DNA of 64,000 nucleotides from positions 117,393,025-117,457,024 of the forward strand of contig OV816026.1 in assembly GCA_929113105.1 (NCBI GenBank), given 5' to 3'. A program made the position numbers and the translations under genes. This document shows positions 48,307 to 59,238 of the stretch, piece by piece; within the stretch, counting starts at the first letter, position 1, and every line of letters begins with the position of its first letter. The stretch is from Agrypnus murinus (Eukaryota > Arthropoda > Insecta > Coleoptera > Elateridae). The notes below the pieces were generated by a model. The model searched no databases and was not told where the DNA came from. It saw only the letters and a list, made by a program, of their open reading frames with translations.

Positions 48307-48950
48307 CTGCCCTCCTCTTCAAGTCTGTTCTGTCCCAGAACAGGTTTTATTCTCTGGTTTCTGTAGAAAGGGTCGTGACGGTATCGACAGTCTTCACCTC
48401 GACTACATGTTCCATTACGGTAGAAATAACAGTCTACACTCTTTGTTGGCCTTGATGCGGGATGGGGATCGAAGCTACAGACTAAGATCTTCACATCCGT
48501 ATCTCTAAAAATAACTTCCAGCAGGTTTCGAACGATTCTCCAATCCAACTGGTCCCGCCCACAGCCGAGTTTGGGAACTGCCAATTTGTTAATACCCCTG
48601 GTAAGCAACTCGGTCCTCAAATCCCATAATGCCCTCCACAGGTCGGCGTAACTCGGTTTCTGGAAGTAAAACTGCTTGGTAACCAAGTAGTAAATGGAGC
48701 GGTCATGGTCAGGCAAGTGTAAGGCTTTGCCAACAGAGGGATTCTGATCTCGAAGTTCATCCAGCCGTCCAAATTTATTCCTAAACACTACTGCGATCCC
48801 CCTGGACATGCGGAGATCCTCGGAGACACAGTGGGCAATGGAATAATCACCCGGGATCCGGAAGAGGTCTTGTTGCATCTCGGTCGTGACTCCGAATCGG
48901 GCTTTTCTAGGAAAACCCAGCCATAAATTCTCCAAAGGTTGGATGATCAT
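48162..48950 (-). CDS. TARG1/OARD1-type macro domain plus CCCH zinc finger, retrotransposon accessory protein
   Basis: 262 codons, uninterrupted. Residues about 20-160 form a macro domain of the TARG1 (OARD1) type: DLFRIPGDYSIAHCVSEDLR, RGIAVVFRNKFG, IYYLVTKQFYFQKPSYADL, VPKLGCGRDQLDW, and VKILVCSF. Human TARG1 hydrolyses ADP-ribosyl-glutamate and O-acetyl-ADP-ribose using Lys84 and Asp125; by motif position these are K92 (LVTK) and D133 (GCGRD) here, both present. Residues 174-192 are a CX7CX5CX3H finger (CYFYRNGTC...), a type that usually binds RNA. The ORF starts 44 bases inside the end of pol in the +1 frame, and runs through the polypurine tract about 145 bases into the LTR, so the last 48 residues or so are LTR-encoded. 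It sits where env lies in other elements. No lesion is seen although pol is truncated. Confidence 0.85.
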   Translation of the reverse strand: MIIQPLENLWLGFPRKARFGVTTEMQQDLFRIPGDYSIAHCVSEDLRMSRGIAVVFRNKFGRLDELRDQNPSVGKALHLPDHDRSIYYLVTKQFYFQKPSYADLWRALWDLRTELLTRGINKLAVPKLGCGRDQLDWRIVRNLLEVIFRDTDVKILVCSFDPHPASRPTKSVDCYFYRNGTCSRGEDCRYRHDPFYRNQRIKPVLGQNRLEEEGSVTNSKPTYGVIKHSRCMSHQLYDSSINTCKYDSSTRLIDVTYRQLRV

Positions 48951-49076
48951 CTTCAGGCCTTACGGTATTGACAGCCACCTCAGCATCATCTTCTCGATCC
49001 GGGACTACATTATTGGTTCCCTCATAGCGCGCCAGACGATTGGAGTGTAGCACCTGTGAGTACTTAGCTTTAGAAT
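48907..49076 (-). pseudogene. Gypsy-type pol, integrase C-terminal tail (partial)
   Basis: The open frame reads KYSQVLHSNRLARYEG, resembling the (V)VHxxRLxPY motif that ends Ty3/gypsy integrases, then an acidic tail (VVPDREDDAEVAVNTVRPED) and GEFMAGFS before TAG at 48909-48907. Everything upstream of about 49076 is missing. Confidence 0.6.
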
Positions 49077-49084
49077 AGTATATT

Positions 49085-49193
49085 CTGTAACGAGGTTAGA
49101 AGAAATTCGATGCGAGTGGAAAATTCCGAACGCGAGATGAAAGCGAGCGTGAGGAACCACGAGCATCGAATTTCGATTCTAACCTAGTAACAG
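49085..49193. repeat. Hairpin repeat D
   Basis: Arms CTGTAACGAGGTTAGAAG, AATTCGATGCGAGTGG and their inverses (CCACGAGCATCGAATT, ATTCTAACCTAGTAACAG) enclose a core rich in GCGAG (AACGCGAGATGAAAGCGAGC). It abuts the break in the gypsy element. Confidence 0.75.
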
Positions 49194-50569
49194 ACCGTGC
49201 TTTCTCCAAGACCTCAAGAAAATTTACACTTAGCAGTATTTACAATTTGGAAACAAGCACAATAACCTTAAAAAGTATGACATTTAATGTAAACAATGAA
49301 ATCAAGGCTAACCGTTTTTTATTATACTGTTACAGAATATTCATTCCATATCTAGTGATGGAATGAAATGCATGCAAAACACATAAGTAGGGTAGTGTTT
49401 TAGAATATTTATTCTAAAACTAGAGTTAGAATATGAAGTTTTTATTATCAAAATTAATTTCAGAATTTACAAATTCCATAGTGGTTGTGGAGAAAGTTTG
49501 TTTTATAATTCTAACTGCCTGAAGAACTAAAAACAGATTAATTATGGTGGCCTATGGAAAACGAAAACGTATTTGAACCTTCGTTCTTTATTTACAGCAA
49601 TTGATCAGCTGATCTTTAAATTTAATTATAAAGAATTGTTGGCTACTCGGTCATTTATATGACACTCTTTTATACAACCCATCCAATAAAGTCCCACTTT
49701 GACACGGCTTTTGGTTCAAAACTCAAAAGTGTCCGTTTTTCGTTCCAATCGTATCAAAGCAAAAGAGGCCAATTCAGTAGGATCCATTCTATAACTTTGC
49801 AAAATGTTTGGTGTTCGGCTAGTTTTTTGTTTCGATTTGGAGATTGCCGAACGAAAACTGTCTCAAGCCCAATCCTCTATTTGCCATTAAAGGTACTATG
49901 TTTGTTATAACTCTCTTCCCTAACTAAGGGATTATAACTCTCTTGCTATCAGTGTAACTTAAAAAAAAGGTAACAAGGTACTCGGGGTACTGAGAATTAG
50001 GATTGCAGTTCATTGCTATCACTCAAATGCTATCAAAATTCGTGTAGTGGTTTTACAGCTATTCCAGAAACAATGCTTCTTATTCTTAGAAAAATGTGTC
50101 GTTATTTCCCTCTCATCACTAATAGACAATGATGCACAACTGTTGCCAACGCTTACATAGGCCAAGACTGCTCTTGTATCACCAGAAACTCGTCTCATTT
50201 AAAGAGCAAAAGTATCGTTAATACAATCTCAACTTACCTATTTTCTATTGAAAACGCTTTTAGCTAGAGTTACACTTTAATTTATTAATCGTTATTCATA
50301 TTCTCGCACAGAAACAACGTACTCAGAAATTGTTGAGATAAATACCTATTTCAGATTTTATCGAATAATTACAGGTAACACAAAAACTATATAATTATTT
50401 ATTACTCGTATAACTTATAGTATAGTTCTTCACGTAGATTGCGTGGTTAACTGCTTTTTGGCTCTGACCAGAAACGAGAAAGTATCATTTTAGAACATCT
50501 CCTTTCGAAGTAGAACATCTTCTTGATAGGCGTTGGCAGAAGTTTTAATCCATTGTTTGCAAAAGTCGA
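49194..50569. other. Non-coding, nothing recognised
   Basis: No gene seen. The 83-codon plus ORF at 49659-49910 has no recognisable domain. Confidence 0.3.
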
Positions 50570-50577
50570 GTTGTGAG

Positions 50578-51482
50578 TAGGGCTGTGCGATTATCAAAAT
50601 CAATAATCGAAAATCGATTAGAAAAAAAAAACGATTAAATCGATTAATCGATTGATCGATCAAATCGATTAATCGGTTGATCGATTAGTCGATTGATCGA
50701 TTAATCGATTTTTCCATTGATCGATTAATCGAATGATCAATTGATCGATTAATCGATTTATCGAATTAATCGATTTATTGGATTAATCGATTGATAGATT
50801 AATAGTTTATTTAAAATGTAATCGAGGGTCCGATTAATCATTTGTGACAATTCGTGTCTTCTATATTATAGTATAAAGCCGTTTCTAAATTAACATAAAT
50901 AGTAACGTCTACTGAAATTTTGTTAATGTATATTTTTATATAAATTATATTTTTAAAATTCCACTTCAATTTGTATGCAGTCATGCAGTGTATGTTTTGG
51001 TTGGTCCCTGTCTGGTGCTCTGGTCATACCTTGTACTTGTAATAATAACGGTCTTTATTTTTTCCCAAAAGAAATACATTGGTCTTACACCTTAATAACT
51101 AAATAAATGTCATCACGAGGTAGTATCAAGTTCAGAATCAGATTTATCTCTGTTTCTGCTCTTCCACTTAACCTCATACTAATAAATTTTATTTTGCATT
51201 ATACATAGTACGAATACGAGTAATACGACATCATACATCACCAATGATGTGCTTTAGTAGACAAACAATTTGTGCAATTCGTGGTCGATGTTAATGCTAC
51301 TTCAACCAAAGTTTAAGAAATGGTTGTGCGATTATGAACATCAATAATAAAAATAGATTAAAAAAATAGATTAATCGGTTAAATCGACTGCTTGGTAAAT
51401 CAATTAATCGGAACTACGATTATTTTCTTAAAATAATCGATTAATTGATCAATCGAATAATCGATTATTATGCACAGCCCTA
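50578..51482. mobile_element. hAT-type MITE with ATCGATTAATCG arrays
   Basis: Ends are TAGGGCTGTGCGATTAT and, inverted, TAGGGCTGTGCATAATAAT, flanked by GTTGTGAG (50570-50577) and GTTGTGAC (51483-51490), an 8 bp duplication with one change. The first 240 bp and the last 140 bp consist largely of ATCGATTAATCGATT variants. There is no transposase ORF. Confidence 0.8.
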
Positions 51483-51490
51483 GTTGTGAC

Positions 51491-53472
51491 ACCCCATGTT
51501 ATAACACCCTCCACCAAACCGACACCATCCGCATGCAGAGCCGTTCTTGGAGTCCTGGGGCAAGCTGAAATTTGAAATGTAAAAAGCATCGATACTGTAA
51601 AGATGATTTATTGAGCAAAAATAGTACATTACGATTTGTCAGTTCACGTGCGACAAAGTAAAAAGCTTCTCTGACAGCCGATGCAGTTTTATAAACAGCT
51701 GGTAATTTTTCATAGCGGAGAAAAATTTAAAACAGCCTTCTTTTCGGATAGGAAGTAAAACTGTAGGTCCTGTGTCAATGTGATGTTTGGCACGATAAAG
51801 ATCCCTACTGGAGGTGGAATTCTCCCAGATTCGGCTAAATTCTAGTAGGTCGGCCAAATGATCATAGTAATCGGTGCCGTGAGGTACGAAGGATGCTCCG
51901 CCATCGTGATTCCTCGCCCAAAAATAAATAAATAAAATAAAATAAAGGTTTGTATGTCATTTGTTCTGACCACGGGCGGCTCAGAGAGCAGCTCCGACTC
52001 ATCCTATAGCCAGTGCACGTGTGACAAAGTAAAACAAAGCATTGACGATGGCTAATGCAATTTTTGAAACAGAACTATAAGAGTTTGCCTTTTTATGTCG
52101 CATTTACTGCGCTCCAGCCGTCGCTTAGAGTGCGGTGTTTTTGTATTCGCAGAAGAAAGAAATGTTCTGACATCCGTTAAAGATCGGCGCGCGCCTTCGT
52201 GGCTTAAAAGTATTTACCGACACGCAGGAGCAATGCGCGCGTACTTTTGGTTTGTGTAAGCCAACAAACTGTTATGTACGACATTGTGCAAAATGGGGTA
52301 TTTTATCAATAAAATTAAAATCTATTCGGCGTCCTTGGAGAATTGTGCACTGGTTTCTTGAGCAACTTGCACCGTTTGGTGCCGTCGAAGCAGCTCTTGT
52401 GCTCTGGCCTCCAGTATTTTTTAAGGCGACGGTAGCAAGTCTTCTTTAATCAAGCGAGGCTTACTTTTTTGAATTTGAGGTCCACATGCCATGGTCCTTT
52501 GCTTCCGAAACGGATTTCGCCTTATTCTTTCGCGCATTTTATCTTCACCACAACGATCTACTGTCTGATACATAAACCTTTAGTGTAACCTTATGGCAAC
52601 GCAATACTCATTTCTGCAGTTGGTACTGCAGACTCGGTATATTTATTGTATTTTGGTTTGAAAAACGTTGACTCGACACTCGAAATGATGAAAAAATTGA
52701 CGTCTTCACCATAAATCAAGCAAACGTTTTGAATAATGAAGCGTCTTTGCATGTTGTCAGTCAGATAGTTCCCTTTAAAGTCAGGTTAGGCCCTATTTTC
52801 GACAACATTGTCCTCATTCAAGGTGTGTACGTGTCCACAACACGAACGAAATGAATTTCTGTCTTAGCTTAGAAAGAAAAGCTAATATACCCAAGCGTAA
52901 CTTCTAACACAACACCCCCTTCACTGATATTTTTCTTTTTCCATCAATGCTTTGAATTTTGTCGATGCACATATAAAATATATATCATTGGTCTTCGAAA
53001 TTCTACAATTCACAAAGCTTTATCAACTTCAAGCTGGAGAACCAACTGTATTGGATTACGTGTCTTGTTCCAGGTACTTACTCTATATGTAAGAAAAAAC
53101 AAAGTGTATTAATAGGAAAGGAAGATAGAGGAATTACAAACGAATTAGGAATGTTACAAAGATATGGTCAGTGTTTTTTCCTAAATCTGCTACGTTGTAA
53201 TGATACTGTCAAGGCATCGTACTGATAATTATATGATACAAACTTTTTTATACTAATGAAAATGTGAATTTCAGAAATCTGTTTTGCTTGTATCCCATTT
53301 ATTTGTTTTATTGATGTATTAATACCCTAGCTGTAGTACCACCCAATTTGAGAACTTTTGCATTAACTGCGTTAATAAGTTCGGGATGTGGAGTCTGCCC
53401 AAACTCATTGGATCTAAGTGGGGTTTGAGATACATAAGTATACTTTTAGGGATTTTAAGAATTTAGAGCATA
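51491..53472. other. Mostly non-coding, one coding-like block
   Basis: On the minus strand, 51639-51925 stays open and coding-like (FWARNHDGGASFVPHGTDYY, later LLEFSRIWENSTSSRDLYRA), about 95 codons ending at 51639. The protein is not recognised and no start or splice sites are clear. The rest shows nothing supportable. Confidence 0.3.
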
Positions 53473-53481
53473 CTTCATTAC

Positions 53482-56376
53482 CAAGGTTGGTAGAACTGAA
53501 TAATTTGCTTTAGGAGGTTGCCTCGTTTGATTGAAATGTCAAAAGTGCGGTAAGGGGGGAAAAGTTACTCGTGACGTCACAAAAAACCTAGGCAAACTTG
53601 ATCCTGTGGTGGAGTCATTTTTCACTTTTGAAATGAATGGTGGTTACAAAGTGATATTAATCACATTACTGAAAAAACTAAGTGAAGTTAAAATAAATAT
53701 CTATGTACTTCTATTACATGAGTGATAAACTATATAAATAACCAATATAGACAAGCAATATTAGGTTAAAATTCTTTTCATTTTATTTCGTACTGAATGC
53801 AGTTTGTAATTCATTAATTTACATTTCTTTTCTTCAACATACTTGGAATTTAAAAATTTAATTCTAATAAATAACCTTTGTTTTACAAACATTGCAATAA
53901 TAACATCATCTATATGACTAAATTTAAATTTCAGTTTGTTGAATATTTTTTTTGTTATTTTTCTAGAATTACTTAATCCCCCAGACATGTAGTCATTAAA
54001 TTCTTCTTCTAATTTTTCAATCAATGCAAGAAATTCCTCCGAAGGTTGAATCAGTCCCCCATATGACAAATGCATGACCCATGACGGTATCACTACCTTG
54101 TCTTCGCCATTTTCATAACCGTATGTGTGGTTGTCCAGATGAGGGTGACTTGCTTTAAGCTTTTTGGCCATCCATCCCGCTAAATATTGTAGTCCGTCTC
54201 TTTCCAAATAATTTTTTAAACCAATTTCAGGACAGGGTGTTTTGACTTCCGTGTTATCATTAGTGTCTGAGAAACTTGAAGTTGATGAATCGACGATGGT
54301 TTGGGCACCAGATTCTCTAATTACTTCGCCTACAATATAAACATCGGAACAATTATTTGTATTTGAATTGTTTTGCAAATTAGCAGATTTTCCCAGTATA
54401 ACAAGTCGCAATCTTTGCAAAGCGTGTAGTGGCGTTGGGTGATCGTTCAGGCCTCCTCTAGTTCGTAGCTGTCCAAATAAGTTCTCTAAAGAATCCTGGT
54501 TTACTCTATGAGTTAGAATATACGATATTCCATACAACTGATTTAAATCTACGTAAAGTTGTTTTAAGGACTTGATAGATAAAAGAATTCCTTTTTGGAA
54601 CGTCTGAATTGTCCTTTTCCTCTTATAAATAGTTGTGCTCATCAAGTTATACATTTCATCCAAAATCTGATTTTGATTAGTAAGATCTTTACCATATGCG
54701 GATTTAAACTTTACTTGATGATCTGGTCTATAGGAGTTCATAATGTCATACCATCGACTTACAAGTTCAATAAAGGTAGCGGTTGCTGCTGCCGTTTTAT
54801 TATTCGGATAGTAGTGTCTTAAAGCTGTTGCTGTTGTGTGGCTTAGTAGTTCTGCTGCCATACGAACGTTTTGTCTCTTTGCTCCTTCAACGGTCAGATG
54901 GTTCATTGACAATTTAAAACAGCTACTAACTTCACTTGTATTTGACGAGATTAACTCAACCAAAATATTCTTATTGATGCAAGTTCCATTGTAGAAAAAT
55001 TCTGAATCAAGCAACCAGTTCCTAATCAACTTCAATAAATGTGGTGCATCAGCAAAGAAATAAATATTTGATCCCGCAGTTTGGTGGATTATAAACGGAT
55101 GTTCATAAGATACGCCCAATTCCCGCCAAAGTGAAACATTTGTTGATGTTTACACAACTTTAAAGCCCACGCCATATAGTTCGTTTACAATTCTATGAAG
55201 AATTTCTGGTGTAATTCTTTGATCAAAATCAACGAAAATTGGAGTTTTCCATTTTCCTATTAAACTTCTAACGTTCACAACTTGAAGTTGAGAATGTGGT
55301 CCTATTACGCGGTCGTGCTTTGGATCGTATTCGTATGTTTCCACCACCTTCATCTCGTCATACTGAAGCACTATTAGCCGTTCAATTTCTGACATTCTGG
55401 TACCAGCAATTTTTAAAAATTTTAAAACTGTTTCTAATAGTCCTTGTTGCATGTCCATTTTAGAGGCCCATTTCTGCAACGTTGAAATTCCTGAAGCAAA
55501 AATTTCTTATAATGTAATTGATAAACTATTAAAATAGACAATGATTCTTAACCTGGTAAAGGATAATTCAAAAAATCTCTGAGGTACACGTAACTTCTTT
55601 TACTCAAATACCTTAAGGTAAAGGCACGAGTAATGTCTTCTGAGGCCCATTTCACTTTTTTAGATCCTTTCAACTTACGAATTTGAGCAGGTGTAAGTAG
55701 TTTGGGTAAAAAACTAGAACATTTGCAACTAGTTGAAGCTGTTTTTCTATTAACAGTTTTCAAAATTTTTATTTTTTTCTTCAGTATTACTATTTGGTTA
55801 TTTTTTTTAAGCAGTTGGCTTTTGAGTTGCAAAATCGTAGATTTTAATTCTGCCACGTTTTCATCTTCTTCAAAGAAAGGCACGATACCAGTTTCTATCT
55901 CCATTGGTTCTGCTGGAGATGAGCAGGATGGTACAACAAAAGGTTTCTGAGATAAACTTGGAATGACTCCTGCTCTTAGCTTTCTTACTTTTGGAGTATA
56001 ATTTAGAAGCTCCGCTTGTAGATTTCTTTCGTAATCCTTTTCTTCAAAGTGACATGAGCAGATTCGCCAAGTTTTTGGATTAAAAGCACGATCGCGGCCA
56101 CAAAATTCGATCCACTGCTGACGAATAGAATCAGAATCATCTTTGGGGAACGGATGAAAACTTATTCCACATGATTTACTTTTTCTGTAGGTGCTTGAAC
56201 AGCCAGATACTGCACATGTGACAGGCATGATTGATCACTGACAGTGTCAGCTTTTGAATTATTGGCATTTGTGAGTCACGAGTAACTTTTGCGGGGTAGG
56301 ATCTTCAAACTATACGATTAAATGTGAACGAGGCAACCTCATAAAGCAAATTATTTATTCAGTTCTACCAACCTTG
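53482..56376 (-). mobile_element. P-superfamily DNA transposon, full length
   Basis: 2895 bp, close to the 2.9 kb of the Drosophila P element. The terminal inverted repeats begin CAAGGTTGGTAGAACTGAAT and continue to GGTTGCCTCGTT (about 45 bp, with a 4 bp indel). A second, subterminal inverted repeat AAGTTACTCGTGAC lies at about 53561 and 56283, recalling the internal repeats that P transposase needs. The flanks share CTTCATTAC (53473-53481 and 56377-56385), consistent with the 8 bp duplication of P elements, one base ambiguous. It carries a broken THAP transposase gene. Confidence 0.92.
53761..56228 (-). pseudogene. P-element-type THAP transposase, broken
   Basis: Exon 1 is 56228-55553. It has an N-terminal THAP zinc finger (CAVSGCSSTYRKS, WRICSCHFEEKDY, GVIPSL box) binding the element ends, then a Lys/Leu coiled coil near residues 130-155 (dimerisation). 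A 62 bp GT-AG intron (55552-55491) joins PLPG to ISTLQKWASKM, matching the conserved P-family transition. Exon 2 has the RNase H fold with the first catalytic Asp in LQYDEMKVV, ADAPHLLKLIRN, and the last acidic residue in QDSLENLFGQLRTRG. Between GVGFKVV and TSTNVSLWRELG an in-frame TAA (55152-55150) replaces the usual V-x-x-V-S-D segment, so the second catalytic Asp is missing. The frame is otherwise open to 53761. Inactive by this lesion. A domesticated THAP9-like host gene is ruled out by the TIRs. Confidence 0.9.
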
Positions 56377-56385
56377 CTTCATTAC

Positions 56386-59238
56386 AACTTATTTCTGCAA
56401 CCGTACGATACTCCGGAGACTAAAACAAACGCATATATATTTACTTTTATATCATAGATGAGTAAGTGATGGAACAGATAAATCGCCAGTCCATCACATT
56501 ACCGAATTCGGTGAAAATTGATGAGATGGTAGGTCTGCATGGGATGTTTTATTTCCTATGATTTTGGACTTAAGAGTTCTTCTCTAAAAATATGCTTTTC
56601 ATCTTGCCAAATTTGACAGAATTCATGAGCTACTACCTAGAGTTTCCGCATTATAATACAGTAACTATAAAACCACTAAATCGCTTCGTATTTATTTTGC
56701 AAGTTAAACCGTAAAACACCATAAAATTCTAGATGGCTTTTTCTCCCCAATTCCAGCACAGCCAAAGGTCGTTAAGGTCGATACTCGGATTCCCTATCCG
56801 GTTTCTGTTTTGAACTCGCTTTCTAATGTAGCTATATACTTGGAAATACAACAAAGTATTGTTTGTATCAAGCCAAAAGTTATATCCAGAAAACCGAACT
56901 TCGGCTATGTACATATTCCCAACGATATGTCCGCTTGTAATGAAAACCATATACTAATCATGCGAAACATATCGCCGGAGGTATGTAGGTTAAAAGGTTT
57001 ATAATTCTATAGAGCTTGAACTGTGTTATAATAGTGCTAGACCTTACTTGTAATATTAAAATATGAAAAAAATAACAATTTCACTACATTCGCACATAGC
57101 TGTAGAATAGGAGAATTACTACTCAAAACGACTAACATATACACGCCTCTGGGGGTATGTATCACAGCGAAAGTGTTAAAGAGAAGCTGTTCTTTCTGGA
57201 CATTTTCAGTTAAACCCACCCTTCATTGTATTTGACTTTCGCCTGCCATATTACTCTTACACTTAATAATGCGTGGACTGATTTTTGTGAATAACAATGT
57301 CGCACATAATGAATAGGTACAGCGATATGGGCAAGGCTAGTCGTTACCGTTATTCAAACACGAACCATTAATTTTAATCATTAGAACTCTATACAAATGT
57401 TGTGTAGAAAAATTAGACTATTTTTGAATACATCCAATTTACAACTTTAAAACTGGTTTTCTTTATTTTGGACACAAAGATTTTTAATGAAACTTCCATT
57501 TATAATACCAAAAAAGTCATCACAGCTAAATGGGAATCATAATTAGATTGTAACCAATTTTATATGGTTTTAAAAAGTAAAATTTCCGGTTCTTTCAAAT
57601 AAGTTACTGTTGAGCAGAATAGTAAATCAAGAATAGAATTATAAATCTGAATGTTGCCTTTTTATGCGTAACTGGATATACAAAATGTTTACTATAAAAA
57701 CAGAAAAGCATTGATGAATTTTTTCTTTTTGTTTGGATAAGGTAAGCTAATAGGATAGCTTGTTCTTTTATTTCTACACACTTCAGTACTCAAGTGAGCT
57801 TAAAACATTTGCATCAAGGGGTTTCATTGACTTACAGATTAAATCACACACAAAATACACAACTATGCTACTTGACCCATAACAAAATCGGGTCGCGTCC
57901 TTGCAGGTGGTTTTAGGGTAAGTAGACAGACGGTGGTGCGCACATTAATTTTGGAGCTTAAGGATTAAAAGCGTGTAAGCACATGGTAAGCGCAAGCTGC
58001 AAGGCAGGGCCGGTGATAAACACGGAGAAACTTGGGGTAGGAGTATTCAGTAGGGGGGCCGGGGTCCGGGGCCCGCGCGCCACACACGACGGCGGCCACA
58101 CCGAGGACCACCCAGCGCGGCGCCTGAAGCCATGAGGGGCGCCCTGCGCTCTCGGCTTCAAGGAATCGCGAATATTGTAATCAGTGCGTCAGATAGCAGA
58201 TCGCTGCTGAATGGGCCACCCCTCCATGATCAGCTGGCCGATACATCATGATAGCCTTGAGTAAAGTAGAGTTGCCTTGTGCAGGAATGTGTGTAAAGTA
58301 GTAACAACTGATGCGCATGTGCACCTTAAGTGACTCATTTCCCGATTGTTTTGAACCGCTACGGATGGACGAATTTTTTTATTCGACTTCTGTCGTTAAT
58401 AACCTTGGATTTGTTACGCAGCTGCTTTGAAAGGTTTTCCTCATCTCGGCACACAACAGCAGGAAGGAAGCTAGAAAGTAATAAGACGATTTAATTCAAG
58501 GCGTGAAGATTTTCTTGCGTATCTCTTCATTAAAAGAACGGGCCGATGGCACGTTAAAAGGCAAACTAATTAATAATTATAATCGTTTTAAAAGATGAAT
58601 TTGTGGGTTTATAAAAAGATAAACTAAGAGTTTATATATATATAATTGTTATAAAGGTCCCAACTCAGAAGTGTCAAAAATAATGAAGAAAATTCTTTTC
58701 GTTTCTATAAAAGCATCCTTCATTATACAAGGTGAGTCAGCAACAACTTATTTTATAAGAATAATTAAGCTACTTTCCTACACTAATTGGTACAGATTTC
58801 AAAAAGAATTTTATTATTCTTTTACAATTTTCTTGATAGAAATAGAAATAATTGCACCTATTGGTAGATTTTTACTCATAACTAAATATGCAGTTTAATT
58901 ATCTAGCATCAAGTTATCTTTGATAAATTGTATCGAAAAAATCTTTATCTACGACCACCATAGAAAGTTACATATTCCGCACAATCTAGTAACCGTGAAA
59001 ACGACCAATTGCAAACAATCTCCAAACTCAACGGTAAAGTATGTGAGGAAGGAGTTCTCAATAATCCGTAGTTCTATTAAAACGCCATAGATGTCACCAC
59101 TTGCAATATTTATAATATTATTAATCATTTGAAATATAAAATGTTATAAATTTTAGATAAAGGTTAATTTATTTTGTTTAATTAATATTTTACATTAAAT
59201 TATATTTCGAATGGAAATCCATCTAGAAAAAAAACTAA
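56386..59238. other. Non-coding, with a GC-rich island at 58000-58170
   Basis: No gene supported. 58040-58145 is strikingly GC-rich (GGGGCCGGGGTCCGGGGCCC, GACGGCGGCCACACCG) in an AT-rich region. Its reading frames are unconvincing, and it may be a repeat 3' end or CpG-type regulatory DNA. Confidence 0.35.

Larger units (their letters stand above)
47836..49076 (-). mobile_element. 3' end of a Ty3/gypsy-like LTR retrotransposon with an accessory macro-domain ORF
   Basis: In minus-strand order: tail of a pol ORF resembling the end of a gypsy integrase (48907-49076), overlapping macro/CCCH ORF (48162-48950), polypurine tract GAAGAGGAGGGCAG (48307-48320), and 3' LTR (47836-48306). The rest of pol, gag and the 5' LTR are absent: the sequence switches at about 49077 to hairpin repeat D. 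No target duplication can be scored. Confidence 0.8.

Noticed and set aside
48162..48950. Host OARD1 gene
   Set aside because: Single-exon ORF overlapping the pol tail and running through the polypurine tract into the LTR; it belongs to the retroelement.
53761..56228. Domesticated THAP9-like host gene
   Set aside because: TIRs, subterminal repeats and a flanking duplication enclose it, and the frame has a stop with loss of a catalytic segment.
57958..58161. 67-codon minus ORF over the GC-rich island
   Set aside because: Composition alone explains the absence of stops; Pro/Arg/Ala-rich with no motif.
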